64,000 nucleotides of DNA from JANOYJ01 sp963792485. GTDB taxonomy: Bacteria > Pseudomonadota > Alphaproteobacteria > Rhizobiales > Rhizobiaceae. Each line of letters opens with the position of its first letter. Within the stretch, counting starts at the first letter, position 1. Both the position numbers and the translations under genes were made by a program. The notes under the pieces were generated by a model. That model was not told the origin of the DNA and ran no database searches. It saw only the letters and a program-made list of their open reading frames with translations. The stretch spans positions 124,001 through 188,000 of the forward strand of contig CAWBWL010000013.1 of assembly GCA_963792485.1 (NCBI GenBank), written 5' to 3'. Shown here piece by piece: positions 1-10,158 of this stretch.

Positions 1-2
1 GC

Positions 3-815
3 GAGATTGCGCGGCCCGCGCGGCTGATGGCGGCGATAAGGCATGGCGTGTTGAATGGCGGCAAGCGGCTGCGGCCCTTTCTGGTGATGGAAAGCGCAGC
101 TCTGTTCGACGGCAACCCCGCTGCGGCTCTGCGCGCCGCGGCGGCGCTTGAATGCGTGCATTGCTATTCGCTGATCCATGATGACCTTCCGGCTATGGAC
201 AATGACGATCTGCGCCGGGGGCAGCCAACCGTGCACAGGGCGTTCGATGAAGCGGCGGCAATATTGGCGGGGGACGGGCTGCTGACCTTGGCCTTCGACA
301 TACTGGCGGACCCTGAAACGGAACTGCCTGACAGGGCGCGCCTTAATCTCATTCTCGCCCTTTCCCGCGCAGCTGGATTGGGCGGCATGGCGGGCGGGCA
401 GGCGCTTGACCTTGAGGCAGAACATGACCAGCTCGACGAAGCCGGGATCATCCGGCTGCAAGCCATGAAAACCGGCGCGCTGATCCGCTTCGCCTGTGAA
501 GCTGGGCCGATTCTCGCCAATGCGCCAGATACAGACCGCCGGCGCCTGGCGGAATTCGGCAGCGCCATCGGCCTTGCGTTTCAGCTCGCCGACGATCTCC
601 TCGACCACACGTCCGACGCAATGACGCTGGGCAAAGCCGCGGGCAAGGACGCCGCCGCCGGTAAGGCGACATTGGTGTCACTGCACGGTTCGGTCTGGGC
701 GCAAAAGCAGCTGAGGGGGCTGGTGGATCAGGCGGCGGACTTGCTTTCGCCTTATGGCGGGAAGGCGCAGACGCTGGTCGCGGCGGCGCGGTTTGTGGCG
801 GAGAGAAGGAATTGA
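3..815 (+). CDS. ispA: Polyprenyl (farnesyl/geranyl) diphosphate synthase, 5' truncated by window edge
   Basis: Trans-type prenyltransferase that condenses isopentenyl diphosphate with allylic diphosphates in the isoprenoid pathway. The reading frame is open to the window edge (codons before the first ATG at 27 read EIARPARL), so the true start lies outside. Visible family marks are the GGKRLRPFL segment, the first aspartate-rich motif DDLPAMDNDD and the second motif FQLADDLLD near the C-terminus. The size and motif spacing fit IspA-type short-chain synthases; product chain length cannot be read from sequence alone. ispG, another isoprenoid gene, lies about 3 kb downstream on the other strand. 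Confidence 0.9.
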   Translation, partial: EIARPARLMAAIRHGVLNGGKRLRPFLVMESAALFDGNPAAALRAAAALECVHCYSLIHDDLPAMDNDDLRRGQPTVHRAFDEAAAILAGDGLLTLAFDILADPETELPDRARLNLILALSRAAGLGGMAGGQALDLEAEHDQLDEAGIIRLQAMKTGALIRFACEAGPILANAPDTDRRRLAEFGSAIGLAFQLADDLLDHTSDAMTLGKAAGKDAAAGKATLVSLHGSVWAQKQLRGLVDQAADLLSPYGGKAQTLVAAARFVAERRN

Positions 816-824
816 GCTCTACGT

Positions 825-870
825 CCTTCCCCCTTGCGGGGAAGGTGGCCGCGGAGCGGTCGGATGGGGG
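825..870. repeat. Intergenic hairpin repeat (copy 1)
   Basis: A hairpin (CCTTCCCC, loop, CGGGGAAGG) is followed by a tail reading GGTGGCC..GGTCGGATGGGGG. The same architecture and tail recur at 57644-57696, so this is a dispersed non-coding repeat of the kind common between genes in Rhizobiales. It fills most of the gap between ispA and the next gene. Confidence 0.6.
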
Positions 871-980
871 TGGTGAGGAAGACGCCTAAATTGCAGAAAG
901 AAGATCGAACCGTTTCCTTAAATCTCGGCATTTCCCGCGCCACTCCATCCGTCGCCTCCAGCGCTGATCGCGGCGGCGCG

Positions 981-2280
981 TCAGCCCGTCACCCGCCAGA
1001 TCACATCGCCCACATCGTCTGCGACCAATATCCCGCCGCCGGGAGCGAGGCTGACGCCGACAGGGCGGCCGTAGGAATGGCGCTCGTCCGGCGACAGGAA
1101 ACCCCAGAGAATGTCGCGCGGCGGGCCGGCCGGTTTTCCGTTTGCAAAAGGCACGAACACGACTTTGTAACCGGACAGCGTCGAGCGGTTCCAGGAGCCG
1201 TGCTGGCCGATGGCCATGCCCTCGCCGAAGCCGGGCAGCGTGCCGGCTGGCAGCCAGCAGAGGCCGAGCGAGGCCGTGTGGCCGCCGAGCGCATAATCCG
1301 GGCGGATCGCCTTGGCGACCAGCGCCGCATCCTGCGGCACACGCGCATCCACCGTCTGCCCCCAATAGCAATAGGGCCATCCGTAGAAGCCGCCATCCTG
1401 AACGCTGGTGAGATAATCGGGCGGCGTCTCGTCGCCAATGCCGTCGCGCTCGTTCACAACAGTCCACAGCGCACCTGTCTCAGGCTCCCAGGCGAGCCCG
1501 ACGGGGTTGCGCAGGCCGCTGGCGAAGATCCGCGAACTGCCGGTCTTGAGATCGACCTCGTAAATGCAAGCGCGGCCTTTTTCGGCCTCCATGCCGTCAT
1601 CCGCAATGTTAGAGAGCGAGCCGACGCCGGCATAAATCTTGGTGCGGTCCGTGCTGAGCAGCAGGCTGCGCGTCCAATGGCCGCCGGGCTTGAAGTCCAC
1701 GAGCTTGCGCTTGTTTCTTTCGAGCTTTGTATCGCCAAGCGCATAATCAAATGCGAGGAGCGCATCGGCGTTGCCGACGTAGAATGTGCCGTCCAGAAGC
1801 GCCATGCCAAAGGGCTGCTGCTGGTTTTCCAGAAACATGAAGCGCTCTTCGGCAACTCCATCGCCGTCGCGGTCGCGCAAAAGCGTGATGCGGTTCGGGC
1901 TGTCGCCTAGAGGCGGCGGCGCGGCGCATGGTGCTTTGTATGGCGAATTCGAACAGCGACGTGGCGGGCCCCCCCGGCTCAAAGCGCGCCTCGGACACTG
2001 CGACATCCCCGTTCGGCAGCACTTCCATCCAGCGCGGATGTTTGAGGCCCGAGGCGAAGGCGCTGATTTTCAGACCCGGCGCGGCGCTCGGCTTGTGGCC
2101 GTCCTCCCAGCCCCTTGCCGTCGGCATTTTCAGCGACGGGAATGATCCCTGCGGTTTCGCGGCGGGGATTGACGGCGCGCCGCCGATGGCCTGTGCCGGT
2201 TTGGGCGTTGAGGACCTGCGCCAAAGGATCATCAGCGATCCAATGAGCGCGACAAGGCGGGCGAAGAGTGCGGAAATCAT
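981..2280 (-). CDS. PQQ-type sorbosone/glucose dehydrogenase-like beta-propeller, frameshifted
   Basis: Similar to periplasmic soluble aldose/sorbosone dehydrogenases. The N-terminal part has a hydrophobic anchor (ISALFARLVALIGSLMIL) and LKHPRWMEVLPNGDVAVSEA. The C-terminal part has NRITLLRDRDGDGVAE, a propeller with GLRNPVGLAWEPETGALW, and the end VADDVGDVIWRVTG. The two halves are in different frames; the switch lies near 1905-1930. Start chosen at 2280 because the hydrophobic segment follows it directly. A single indel restores one ORF of family-like length, so a sequencing error or a recent mutation is likely. Substrate unknown. Confidence 0.75.
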
Positions 2281-2375
2281 CTGGGCTCCGAAACTAATTT
2301 TGTCAGATTGTATAGGGCGAAACGCGCGACGTGTCAGTTGCTTTTCGGGATTGCAATTGAAGATGGAACGCAAAC

Positions 2376-2894
2376 TCAGCTTCCGTGAAAAGCCGGATGA
2401 AATTCAAGCACGCAAGCGGGTTCAGCTGCGCCCATCGGCAGGATCATGAAATAGTCTGCGGGCTCACTTTCCGGCGCAAACTGTGGAAACGACCGGAACC
2501 CAAATCGCGGATAATAGGCTGGGTCACCGAGAACGATGCAGCCTGCGGCATCCATCTGGCGAAGCCGCGCGACGCCCTCCCCGATCAGCCTGCCTCCTAT
2601 TCCCCGCCTCTGAAGAACAGGTTCAACCGAAACCGGCCCCAGCGCGAACCAGCCTTGCGATCCGTCCTTTGCAAGCGCTGGCGAGAACGCCACATGCCCC
2701 GCAACTTTGCCATCGAGCTCCGCCACCAGCGAAATTGTCAGCGCACCGGCGTCGCGCAGTTTGCCAATCAGCGACTGCTCGTCACCCGCCGCAAATGGCA
2801 TGGGGGCGAAGGCGCGCTGTGTCAGGTCAATGACTGCGCCAAAATCTTCCGGCCGCTCGTCCCGGATGAGGACGGCCCCGCCGAGCTTGTTCAC
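2376..2894 (-). CDS. GNAT family N-acetyltransferase (YhbS-like)
   Basis: 172-residue acetyltransferase of the GNAT fold, predicted to transfer an acetyl group from acetyl-CoA to an amine; substrate unknown. The acetyl-CoA-binding motif A is visible as VSVEPVLQRRGIGGRLIGEG, followed by IVLGDPAYYPRFGF, the signature of the YhbS subgroup. Its start overlaps the stop of ispG by 4 bases (2891-2894), so the two are probably co-transcribed and translationally coupled. No defect seen. Confidence 0.85.
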   Translation of the reverse strand: MNKLGGAVLIRDERPEDFGAVIDLTQRAFAPMPFAAGDEQSLIGKLRDAGALTISLVAELDGKVAGHVAFSPALAKDGSQGWFALGPVSVEPVLQRRGIGGRLIGEGVARLRQMDAAGCIVLGDPAYYPRFGFRSFPQFAPESEPADYFMILPMGAAEPACVLEFHPAFHGS

Positions 2895-4126
2895 CGCCCA
2901 AACCTTCTCTCAATATACTCCGCCACCATGCCTTGAAACTCCGCCGCAATATTGCCGCCCTTCAAGGTCGCCGCCTTCTTGCCGTCGACGAACACTGGGG
3001 CGCTCGGTGTCTCGCCTGTGCCGGGGAGCGAGATGCCGATGTCGGCGTGTTTCGACTCGCCCGGTCCGTTGACGATGCAGCCCATAACGGCGACGTTGAG
3101 CGCCTCGACGCCTGGATATTTCTCCTTCCAGAGAGGCATGTTTTTGCGCAAGTCGTCCTGGATATTCTGCGCCAGTTCCTGAAACACGGTGGAAGTCGTG
3201 CGACCGCAGCCGGGACAGGCGGCGACAATGGGGACGAACTGGCGGAAGCCCATCACCTGCAGCAGCTCCTGCGCCACCTGCACCTCGCGCGTCCGGTCGC
3301 CGTTGGGCTCCGGCGTGAGAGAGATGCGGATCGTGTCGCCGATGCCTTGCTGTAGGAGAAGCCCGATGGCGGCGGACGAGGCGACGATGCCTTTGGTGCC
3401 CATGCCGGCCTCGGTCAGGCCGAGATGCAGCGCATGATCTGAGCGCGCGGCGAGCATTGTGTAGACTGCGATCAGGTCCTGCACCTGGCTGACTTTGGCG
3501 GAGAGAATGATTTTCGAACGCGGCAGCCCGATTTCCTCCGCAAGCTCCGCCGAGATCAGCGCCGACTGCACTACGGCTTCATGCATGACGTGCCGCGCTG
3601 ACAGCGGCGAGCCCTTGGCGCTGTTCTGGTCCATCAGGCGCGTCAGCAGGTCCTGATCAAGCGAACCCCAGTTGACGCCGATGCGCACCGGTTTGTCATA
3701 TTTGATCGCCAGCTCGATGATTTCAGAAAACTGCTTGTCGCGCTTGTCCTTGAAGCCGACATTGCCGGGATTGATCCGGTATTTGGCGAGCGCCGCCGCG
3801 CAATCCGGATTGTCCTTGAGCAGTGTGTGGCCGATATAGTGGAAATCCCCGACAATCGGCACATCGCAGCCGAGCCTGTCCAGCCGTTCCCTAATGCGCG
3901 GCACCGCTTTTGCCGCCTCGTCCCGGTCCACGGTGATTCGGACGATCTCCGAGCCGGCCCGGTGCAAAGCCGCGACTTGCGCGACCGTTCCATCAACGTC
4001 CGCCGTGTCGGTATTGGTCATTGACTGTACAATAACAGGAGCGGGGCCGCCAACCACGACGCCGCCGACATTCACTGAAACTGTCAACCGGCGCGGTTTT
4101 GGATCGGTAAATACTTCAGCTGTCAT
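2891..4126 (-). CDS. ispG: 4-hydroxy-3-methylbut-2-en-1-yl diphosphate synthase
   Basis: Iron-sulfur enzyme of the methylerythritol phosphate pathway that converts MEcPP to HMBPP. 411 residues, normal for the bacterial form. The N-terminal TIM-barrel contains VQSMTNTDTADVDGTVAQV and RIGVNWGSLD. The C-terminal [4Fe-4S] ligands are in ACPGCGRTT (about residue 305) and GCIVNGPGE (about residue 350). It is followed with a 4-base overlap by the GNAT gene. Very secure assignment. Confidence 0.97.
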   Translation of the reverse strand: MTAEVFTDPKPRRLTVSVNVGGVVVGGPAPVIVQSMTNTDTADVDGTVAQVAALHRAGSEIVRITVDRDEAAKAVPRIRERLDRLGCDVPIVGDFHYIGHTLLKDNPDCAAALAKYRINPGNVGFKDKRDKQFSEIIELAIKYDKPVRIGVNWGSLDQDLLTRLMDQNSAKGSPLSARHVMHEAVVQSALISAELAEEIGLPRSKIILSAKVSQVQDLIAVYTMLAARSDHALHLGLTEAGMGTKGIVASSAAIGLLLQQGIGDTIRISLTPEPNGDRTREVQVAQELLQVMGFRQFVPIVAACPGCGRTTSTVFQELAQNIQDDLRKNMPLWKEKYPGVEALNVAVMGCIVNGPGESKHADIGISLPGTGETPSAPVFVDGKKAATLKGGNIAAEFQGMVAEYIERRFGR

Positions 4127-4269
4127 TCAAATGCGTCCTGGCGCTTGTTCTGGCCCTCATATAGCGGCGTTGACCTGCCGCACAACAAGAGTTCATCGCC
4201 GGACTGCAATTGCGGTGACCGGGCCCTGAACTCTCCGGAAGCGGCCGCAGGAAGTTCCAATGCAGGCCT

Positions 4270-4956
4270 CTATTCTTCCTTTGGCCTGAACTCCCGATAA
4301 AAATCTGCAAGCAGTTTTCCCCGCTCCGGCTTGAACACGCCACCCGTCGGCCCGGCAGACTGGATGCGGTCAATGCGAAACACCCGGAAATCATTGCGCA
4401 ATTCGCACCAGCCGACCAGCGTCCAAACCTTTCCCCAGTACCAGAGCCCGAGTGGACGGACATTGCGGCGCGAGGCTTTGCCTTCAACGTCCGAATAATC
4501 GAGTTCCAGCACTTTGCGCGTCTCTACCGCCTTTTCGGCAAGATCAATCATGTTCTTGTCGCGGTCGGGAATCTGCCGGTCCGGCACATGGATTTCGACG
4601 GATTTCAGCTGCGTCTGCAGGCTTGGCGGCAGGACGGATTCGATCTTGATCAGCGCCTCGACAGCGGCTTTGGCCATCGACGCGCCGCCCATGGAGCGCA
4701 CCATGCGCGCGCCCGCCACCAGCGCGACAATCTCCTCGCGCGTGAACATCAGCGGCGGCAGGTCAAAACCTTCGCGCAATATATACCCGACGCCCGCCTC
4801 GCCATCGACCGGAACGCCGGTGGACTGAAGATCGGCGATGTCCCGGTAGATGGTCCGCTCGGACACTTCGAGCCGCTCGCCCAGCATTTTGGCGGTGACC
4901 AGCCGGCCGCCGCGCAGATGCTGGACGATTTGGAACAGGCGGTCAGCGCGGCGCAT
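4270..4956 (-). CDS. WYL-domain helix-turn-helix transcriptional regulator (YafY family)
   Basis: DeoR-like winged HTH at the N-terminus (MRRADRLFQIVQHLRGGRLVTAKMLGERLEVSERTIYRDI, read in parts) followed by a WYL ligand-sensing domain (RPLGLWYWGKVWTLVGWCELRNDFRVFRIDRI). The start is placed at 4956 because the homologous HTH begins there; an in-frame extension upstream has no family similarity. Its ATG overlaps the stop of the upstream unknown gene (ATGA at 4953-4958 on the minus strand), so it ends a probable operon with a VOC protein. It likely regulates that operon; ligand unknown. Confidence 0.85.
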   Translation of the reverse strand: MRRADRLFQIVQHLRGGRLVTAKMLGERLEVSERTIYRDIADLQSTGVPVDGEAGVGYILREGFDLPPLMFTREEIVALVAGARMVRSMGGASMAKAAVEALIKIESVLPPSLQTQLKSVEIHVPDRQIPDRDKNMIDLAEKAVETRKVLELDYSDVEGKASRRNVRPLGLWYWGKVWTLVGWCELRNDFRVFRIDRIQSAGPTGGVFKPERGKLLADFYREFRPKEE

Positions 4957-5309
4957 CAGATATGCTCTCGCGCCCGCATGGTGCGGATCAGATCCGGCGC
5001 GCCGCGCGCTTTTTTCGCGGTCATGTCGTCTTCGCCAATCAGCCGCCAAAACGGGACCGGCTGAGCGCCACTGGCATTTTCCCGCATAGCAGTCTCGCAA
5101 ATTTCCTCCAAGTGAAGGCGCACGGTGACCGGACAGGTGAGATCAGCGTCCGCCGCAATGGCGAACGCCTTCTTCATGGCTGCAATGTCAGAGGAGTGTC
5201 CGGAGGCGATGCCCCGCGCATAGTCTTCAAGCATCGCCAGCGTTGGAATGAGGACCTTGCGGGTTTTTCCGTTCGCGCCGGCGCGCAGCTTTACGAAAGC
5301 CTCTGCCAT
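4956..5309 (-). CDS. Hypothetical protein, 117 aa
   Basis: Small soluble alanine-rich protein beginning MAEAFVKLRAG; an in-frame extension to 5396 overlaps the VOC gene and is rejected. I do not recognise a family. The segment PVPFWRLIGEDD faintly recalls the loop of alkyltransferase-like DNA-binding proteins, but the PCHR active site is absent, so no function is assigned. It sits between a VOC-fold gene (14 bases upstream) and the WYL regulator (overlapping stop/start), indicating one operon. Confidence 0.6.
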   Translation of the reverse strand: MAEAFVKLRAGANGKTRKVLIPTLAMLEDYARGIASGHSSDIAAMKKAFAIAADADLTCPVTVRLHLEEICETAMRENASGAQPVPFWRLIGEDDMTAKKARGAPDLIRTMRAREHI

Positions 5310-5322
5310 GGGTTTTGCTCCT

Positions 5323-5697
5323 TTAACGCGCGAACAGCCCAATCGAATTGCCATCCGGGTCAAGACAATAAGCAAAACGGCCCGCAGGTATCTCAATTAC
5401 CGGCGAGACAACCTGTCCGCCCTGCGCCGCGAACCGCGCCAATGAGTCCTCGAGCGGCTGTGGCGCGGCCAGGTGGATGGTGTTGCCTGTGCCGGAGGCG
5501 GGAGGCTTGCCGACATAGAGATGGCCGGAAACGCCGCCGCCTTGGGACGGACTGAACACGACGGTCTTGTTCGGCCCCATGTCTTGGTCCTCCAGATCGC
5601 TCTGAAGGACGGCTCCGTAGAAAGCTTTGGCTTTAACAAGGTCCATGACCGGAATTTCAAACCAGACTGCGGCGTTTTGCGGGGTGAATGTTGACAT
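5323..5697 (-). CDS. VOC family (glyoxalase/bleomycin-resistance fold) protein
   Basis: 124-residue protein with paired beta-alpha-beta-beta-beta modules: AVWFEIPVMDLVKAKAFYGAVL at the N-terminus and GRFAYCLDPDGNSIGLFAR at the C-terminus, typical for VOC metalloenzymes or binding proteins. Substrate cannot be told. It lies upstream of the unknown gene and the WYL regulator, suggesting a small stress-response or detoxification operon. No defect seen. Confidence 0.85.
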   Translation of the reverse strand: MSTFTPQNAAVWFEIPVMDLVKAKAFYGAVLQSDLEDQDMGPNKTVVFSPSQGGGVSGHLYVGKPPASGTGNTIHLAAPQPLEDSLARFAAQGGQVVSPVIEIPAGRFAYCLDPDGNSIGLFAR

Positions 5698-5758
5698 GTT
5701 TGTTCTCCTTTCGATGTGAATGAAGACATACTGTCATATCCCTCCTGACAGCATTGTG

Positions 5759-6052
5759 TCAGGAGCTTTTGCCGCCGATGACCCGCCAGATGGCCCAGGC
5801 TATCAACGCGATGGAGGGGAAAAAGAACGCCAGATGAGCGCCATAATATCCCAAGGCGGAGGGCATAAAGGGAAAGGCCACGTCAAACGGCCAGTAGAGG
5901 ACCAGAAAGCCGATCAGGGTCGTCGGCAGGGTCCAGACCACCATGGGCAGCGACGCCGCATCATCCGGCGGCATGAGCACGAAAGACGCGAGGACGCCCA
6001 CAGCGCCGAGCAGATAGAGCAGCACCAGCGTCTTGGCGATCCTGCGGCGCAT
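5759..6052 (-). CDS. Small integral membrane protein, 97 aa
   Basis: Predicted inner-membrane protein with about three hydrophobic helices (TLVLLYLLGAVGVLASFVL; VVWTLPTTLIGFLVLYW; AHLAFFFPSIALIAWAIW). No family recognised. Its start codon overlaps the stop of the upstream SDR gene at 6052, so the two are probably translationally coupled. Confidence 0.6.
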   Translation of the reverse strand: MRRRIAKTLVLLYLLGAVGVLASFVLMPPDDAASLPMVVWTLPTTLIGFLVLYWPFDVAFPFMPSALGYYGAHLAFFFPSIALIAWAIWRVIGGKSS

Positions 6053-6834
6053 CAGTCTTCCTTGACCGGTACAACGTAGTTGAGCGGCAGCCGCCCGCCA
6101 TCGGCGTAAATGGTCTGGCCAGTAATGTAGCTGGCGTCATCGGAGGCGAGGAATGCTGCGATGGAGGCAATCTCCTCTGGCTGTCCGATCCGCCCCATCG
6201 GCGTGCGCGACAGAATTCGGTTTTTCGCAGCCGGGTCATTGTTCACTGAGGCCAGCATATCCGTCATGATCGAACCGGGACCGATGGCATTGACCCTTAT
6301 GCCGTGCGGCGCCAGCGAGAGGGCCATCACCTTCGTTAACTGGTTCACACCACCCTTGGAGACCGAATAGGGCACTTGGTTGGCAATGGCGAATACGGCG
6401 TTGACCGACGACATGTTGATGATCGCCCCTGCAGGCCTTCCCGCCTTGACGCGTTCGACCATATGGCGGGCGACAGCCTGGGCGAGCAAGAAAGACCCGC
6501 GCAGATTGACATTCAAGACCCTGTCAAAATCTTCGATCTTCAGATCCAGGAAATCCGCCGCATGGACGATGCCGGCATTGTTGACGAGGATGTCAATTTT
6601 GCCGAAGGCCGAGATCGTTTGCTCCACAAGCGCTGCAACATCTTCAGCCTTTGAGGCATCGGCAGCCACGAATCGCGCTCCGCTGCCAAGCCGGGCGGCA
6701 AGGGCCTTGCCTTTCTCCACGCTGACATCGCCGATGACGACGCTCGCGCCGTCTGCGAGGAACCGTTCCACAATTGCCTTGCCGATGCCGCTGGCGCCGC
6801 CTGTCACGATGGCAATCCTATCCTTCAGCTTCAT
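6052..6834 (-). CDS. Short-chain dehydrogenase/reductase (SDR)
   Basis: Classical NAD(P)-dependent oxidoreductase of about 260 residues: cofactor motif TGGASGIG, NNAG motif, catalytic Ser in NMSSVNA and YxxxK in PYSVSKGG. The tail DASYITGQTIYADGG is typical of classical SDRs. Start taken at MKLKDRIAIVTGG (6834), the usual family start, rather than 6846. Substrate unknown. It is divergent from the LuxR/hydrolase fusion gene, and the shared intergenic region holds an 18-bp palindrome, so it may be a target of that regulator. Confidence 0.85.
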   Translation of the reverse strand: MKLKDRIAIVTGGASGIGKAIVERFLADGASVVIGDVSVEKGKALAARLGSGARFVAADASKAEDVAALVEQTISAFGKIDILVNNAGIVHAADFLDLKIEDFDRVLNVNLRGSFLLAQAVARHMVERVKAGRPAGAIINMSSVNAVFAIANQVPYSVSKGGVNQLTKVMALSLAPHGIRVNAIGPGSIMTDMLASVNNDPAAKNRILSRTPMGRIGQPEEIASIAAFLASDDASYITGQTIYADGGRLPLNYVVPVKED

Positions 6835-6947
6835 GGCGGTCCCCAAATTGATGGAAAAGACTTCTGGACCGCCGCCCCGCCGCCGTCAACACAAGGTCCG
6901 GTCTTGTCTGGGGCAGGATTTGCGGCGGAAACCATGCTTCTTAACCC

Positions 6948-6965
6948 TAGGTAAAATTTTACCTA
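6948..6965. promoter_or_regulatory. 18-bp perfect palindrome, candidate operator
   Basis: TAGGTAAAATTTTACCTA reads identically on both strands. It lies between the divergent SDR gene and the LuxR/hydrolase gene, centred about 125 bases upstream of the latter. Length and symmetry fit a dimeric GerE-type (LuxR) regulator. Binding is inferred, not shown. Confidence 0.55.
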
Positions 6966-7081
6966 TCCTGCGAGATTTCCCCTCCACAATCACCAAAAAA
7001 TACAGTAGTTTACAAGATGCATGGGGTCCGAGCCGTGCTTCCAAAACGATCGCAGCGAAGAATCTGCGACGGGAGCATTGA

Positions 7082-8820
7082 ATGCGTGAAGTCGACCAGA
7101 AGTCCAAGGCCGAAATAATTGACCGTCTTTATGATGTGGCGCTTGATCCAGAGCGGCTCGAATCGCTGCTTGAGGTCTGGGAAAATCGTATCGCGCCCCT
7201 GAGGGTTGAGGCAAATCCAGCCGCTGGTGAAGTTCCAGATACTGTCAATGATGCCGATTTGGAGGCACATGCAAACCGCGCCGGAATTTTTCTCGACCGG
7301 CTGAAAGAAGATGACGGGGTCAACGAACAGTCGGTACTCGATTTCGAGGTAGCGGCTGCATTTCTTGTTGCGCCTGATTACACGATTGCCGGAGTGAACA
7401 AACCCGCCGCTGACATATTAGGTCTGGAACAGGGCGATCCCCTGTCGCGGCTCGGAATTGATGAGCAAAGCCATCGTGAACTGCGCACGGCCATAGCCAC
7501 GGCAACAGGCCGTATTGCGGCAAAGCCGTCGCTTTTGCGATTCATGTCCGAGCATTCCGACCGTCCCATGCTGTTTCATGTCACACAGCTTTCCGGTCCG
7601 CCGTTCAAGCACGCTTTTGCACTTGTCCGGTCAACCGAACTTGGCTGGCCGGATAATCTTTCAGTGACTATTCGCGATGCGTTTCAGCTGACCAATGCAG
7701 AAATCGACGTCGTGCGCGCTCTGGCTGAAGGCAAGAGCTTGAAAGCGATCGCCGCAGAGCGCGGGCGCTCCTTTGAAACGGTTCGCTCGCAAGTGCGCTC
7801 AATTCTGGCAAAGACCGAGACGCGCTCGCAGGGTGAATTGATCCGCATCACGCTTGGTCTGATGGAAGTGGTTTCGGGCACGTCGCAGACAGATCATGCA
7901 AGGAAATCCCCACCGCAATCGCTGAAACCAATTCCATTTGAAACGATGCGCATGCCGGACGGGCGGCGCTATGACTATATCGAATTCGGTGACAAGCAGG
8001 GGGGGCGTCCCGTCCTGTTCTTTCCACTCGACTACGGCCTTATCCGGTGGTCGCGCGCGGCAGAAAAGGCGGCGGAGACGGGCGGCCTGCGCGTCATCGC
8101 TCCGGTCAGGGCCGGCTTTGGCCACTCGTCGCAACTTCCACAGGGCGTCGATTATGCGGGTGAAACTGCGGCGGATGCCGAGCGCCTATTGTCGCATCTG
8201 AAAATCAAGCGCTGTGCGGTCATCGCGTTGGGTGCCGACCTTCGTTTTGCCATGCGCCTCGCCATCGCCCATCCGGACCGGGTGACCGGCATATTGGGCT
8301 GCTCGGCCGCGCTGCCAGCCATGACTGCGGCGCAATATGAGCGCATGCATAAATGGCACCGCTTCATTCTGGCCAATGCCCGTTACGCGCCGAAGATTCT
8401 GCCCTTTCTGGTGAAGTCGGGATTTTCGCTGGCCAAGCGGATTGGCAGCGCAAGCTTCTTTGAATCGGTCAATGAGGGATCACCCGCCGACATGCGCACA
8501 TTTGCGGACCCACAGGTGCGAGAGGCAATTTTGATGGGATCAGAAATATGCCTCAGTGAGTGGCACACGGCGCATTTGGCATTTGCGCGGGAATGCATCG
8601 ATTCGGAAACAAACTGGGCGGCAACCGTGCGCGCCTGCAAAGTTCCGGTCCGTCTGTTGCAAGGCGGGCAGGACCCGCAATCGCCAACCGAGACAATCCG
8701 GGAACTCGCGATCGAATTTCCGCATCTTGATATCGAAATCATCGAAGATGCAGGCCAGCTCCTGTTCTTTCAGGAGTGGCCGCGTGTGTTGAAGGAACTC
8801 GAACGGTTTTTGCCTGCAGG

Positions 8821-8824
<4 letters not shown>
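7082..8824 (+). CDS. Fusion: PAS-like region, LuxR-type HTH, alpha/beta-hydrolase fold domain
   Basis: 580 residues. Residues about 80-190 resemble a PAS sensor (FLVAPDYTIAGVNKPAADILGL). Residues about 200-265 are a GerE/LuxR DNA-binding domain (LTNAEIDVVRALAEGKSLKAIA and SFETVRSQVRSILAKT). Residues about 285-580 form an alpha/beta-hydrolase fold (RPVLFFPLDYG; VRLLQGGQDPQSP). At the nucleophile elbow the usual GxSxG reads G-A-D-L-R (Asp386), and the usual catalytic His near the end is Gln559 (DAGQLLFF), so hydrolysis seems unlikely and ligand sensing more likely. Its stop overlaps the stop of pgk by 4 bases, convergently. A palindrome upstream may be its own operator. Confidence 0.85.
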
Positions 8825-10018
<1,194 letters not shown>

Positions 10019-10158
10019 GTCACTCTCTCCTTGACGCGAAACTGCGATTTAAATCGATTTACTTCGGTGCCCGCAAGCTTGGCAATCGAGGACAATACAT
10101 AATCCTTCAGTTCTCCCGGCGACATGAAAACCGGTATGCGCGGGCCTGCGTCTGCGGT

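Noticed and set aside
834..1910. Long plus-strand ORF opposite the sorbosone-dehydrogenase-like gene
   Set aside because: No family motifs; the minus strand carries clear propeller motifs over the same bases. High-GC antisense shadow.
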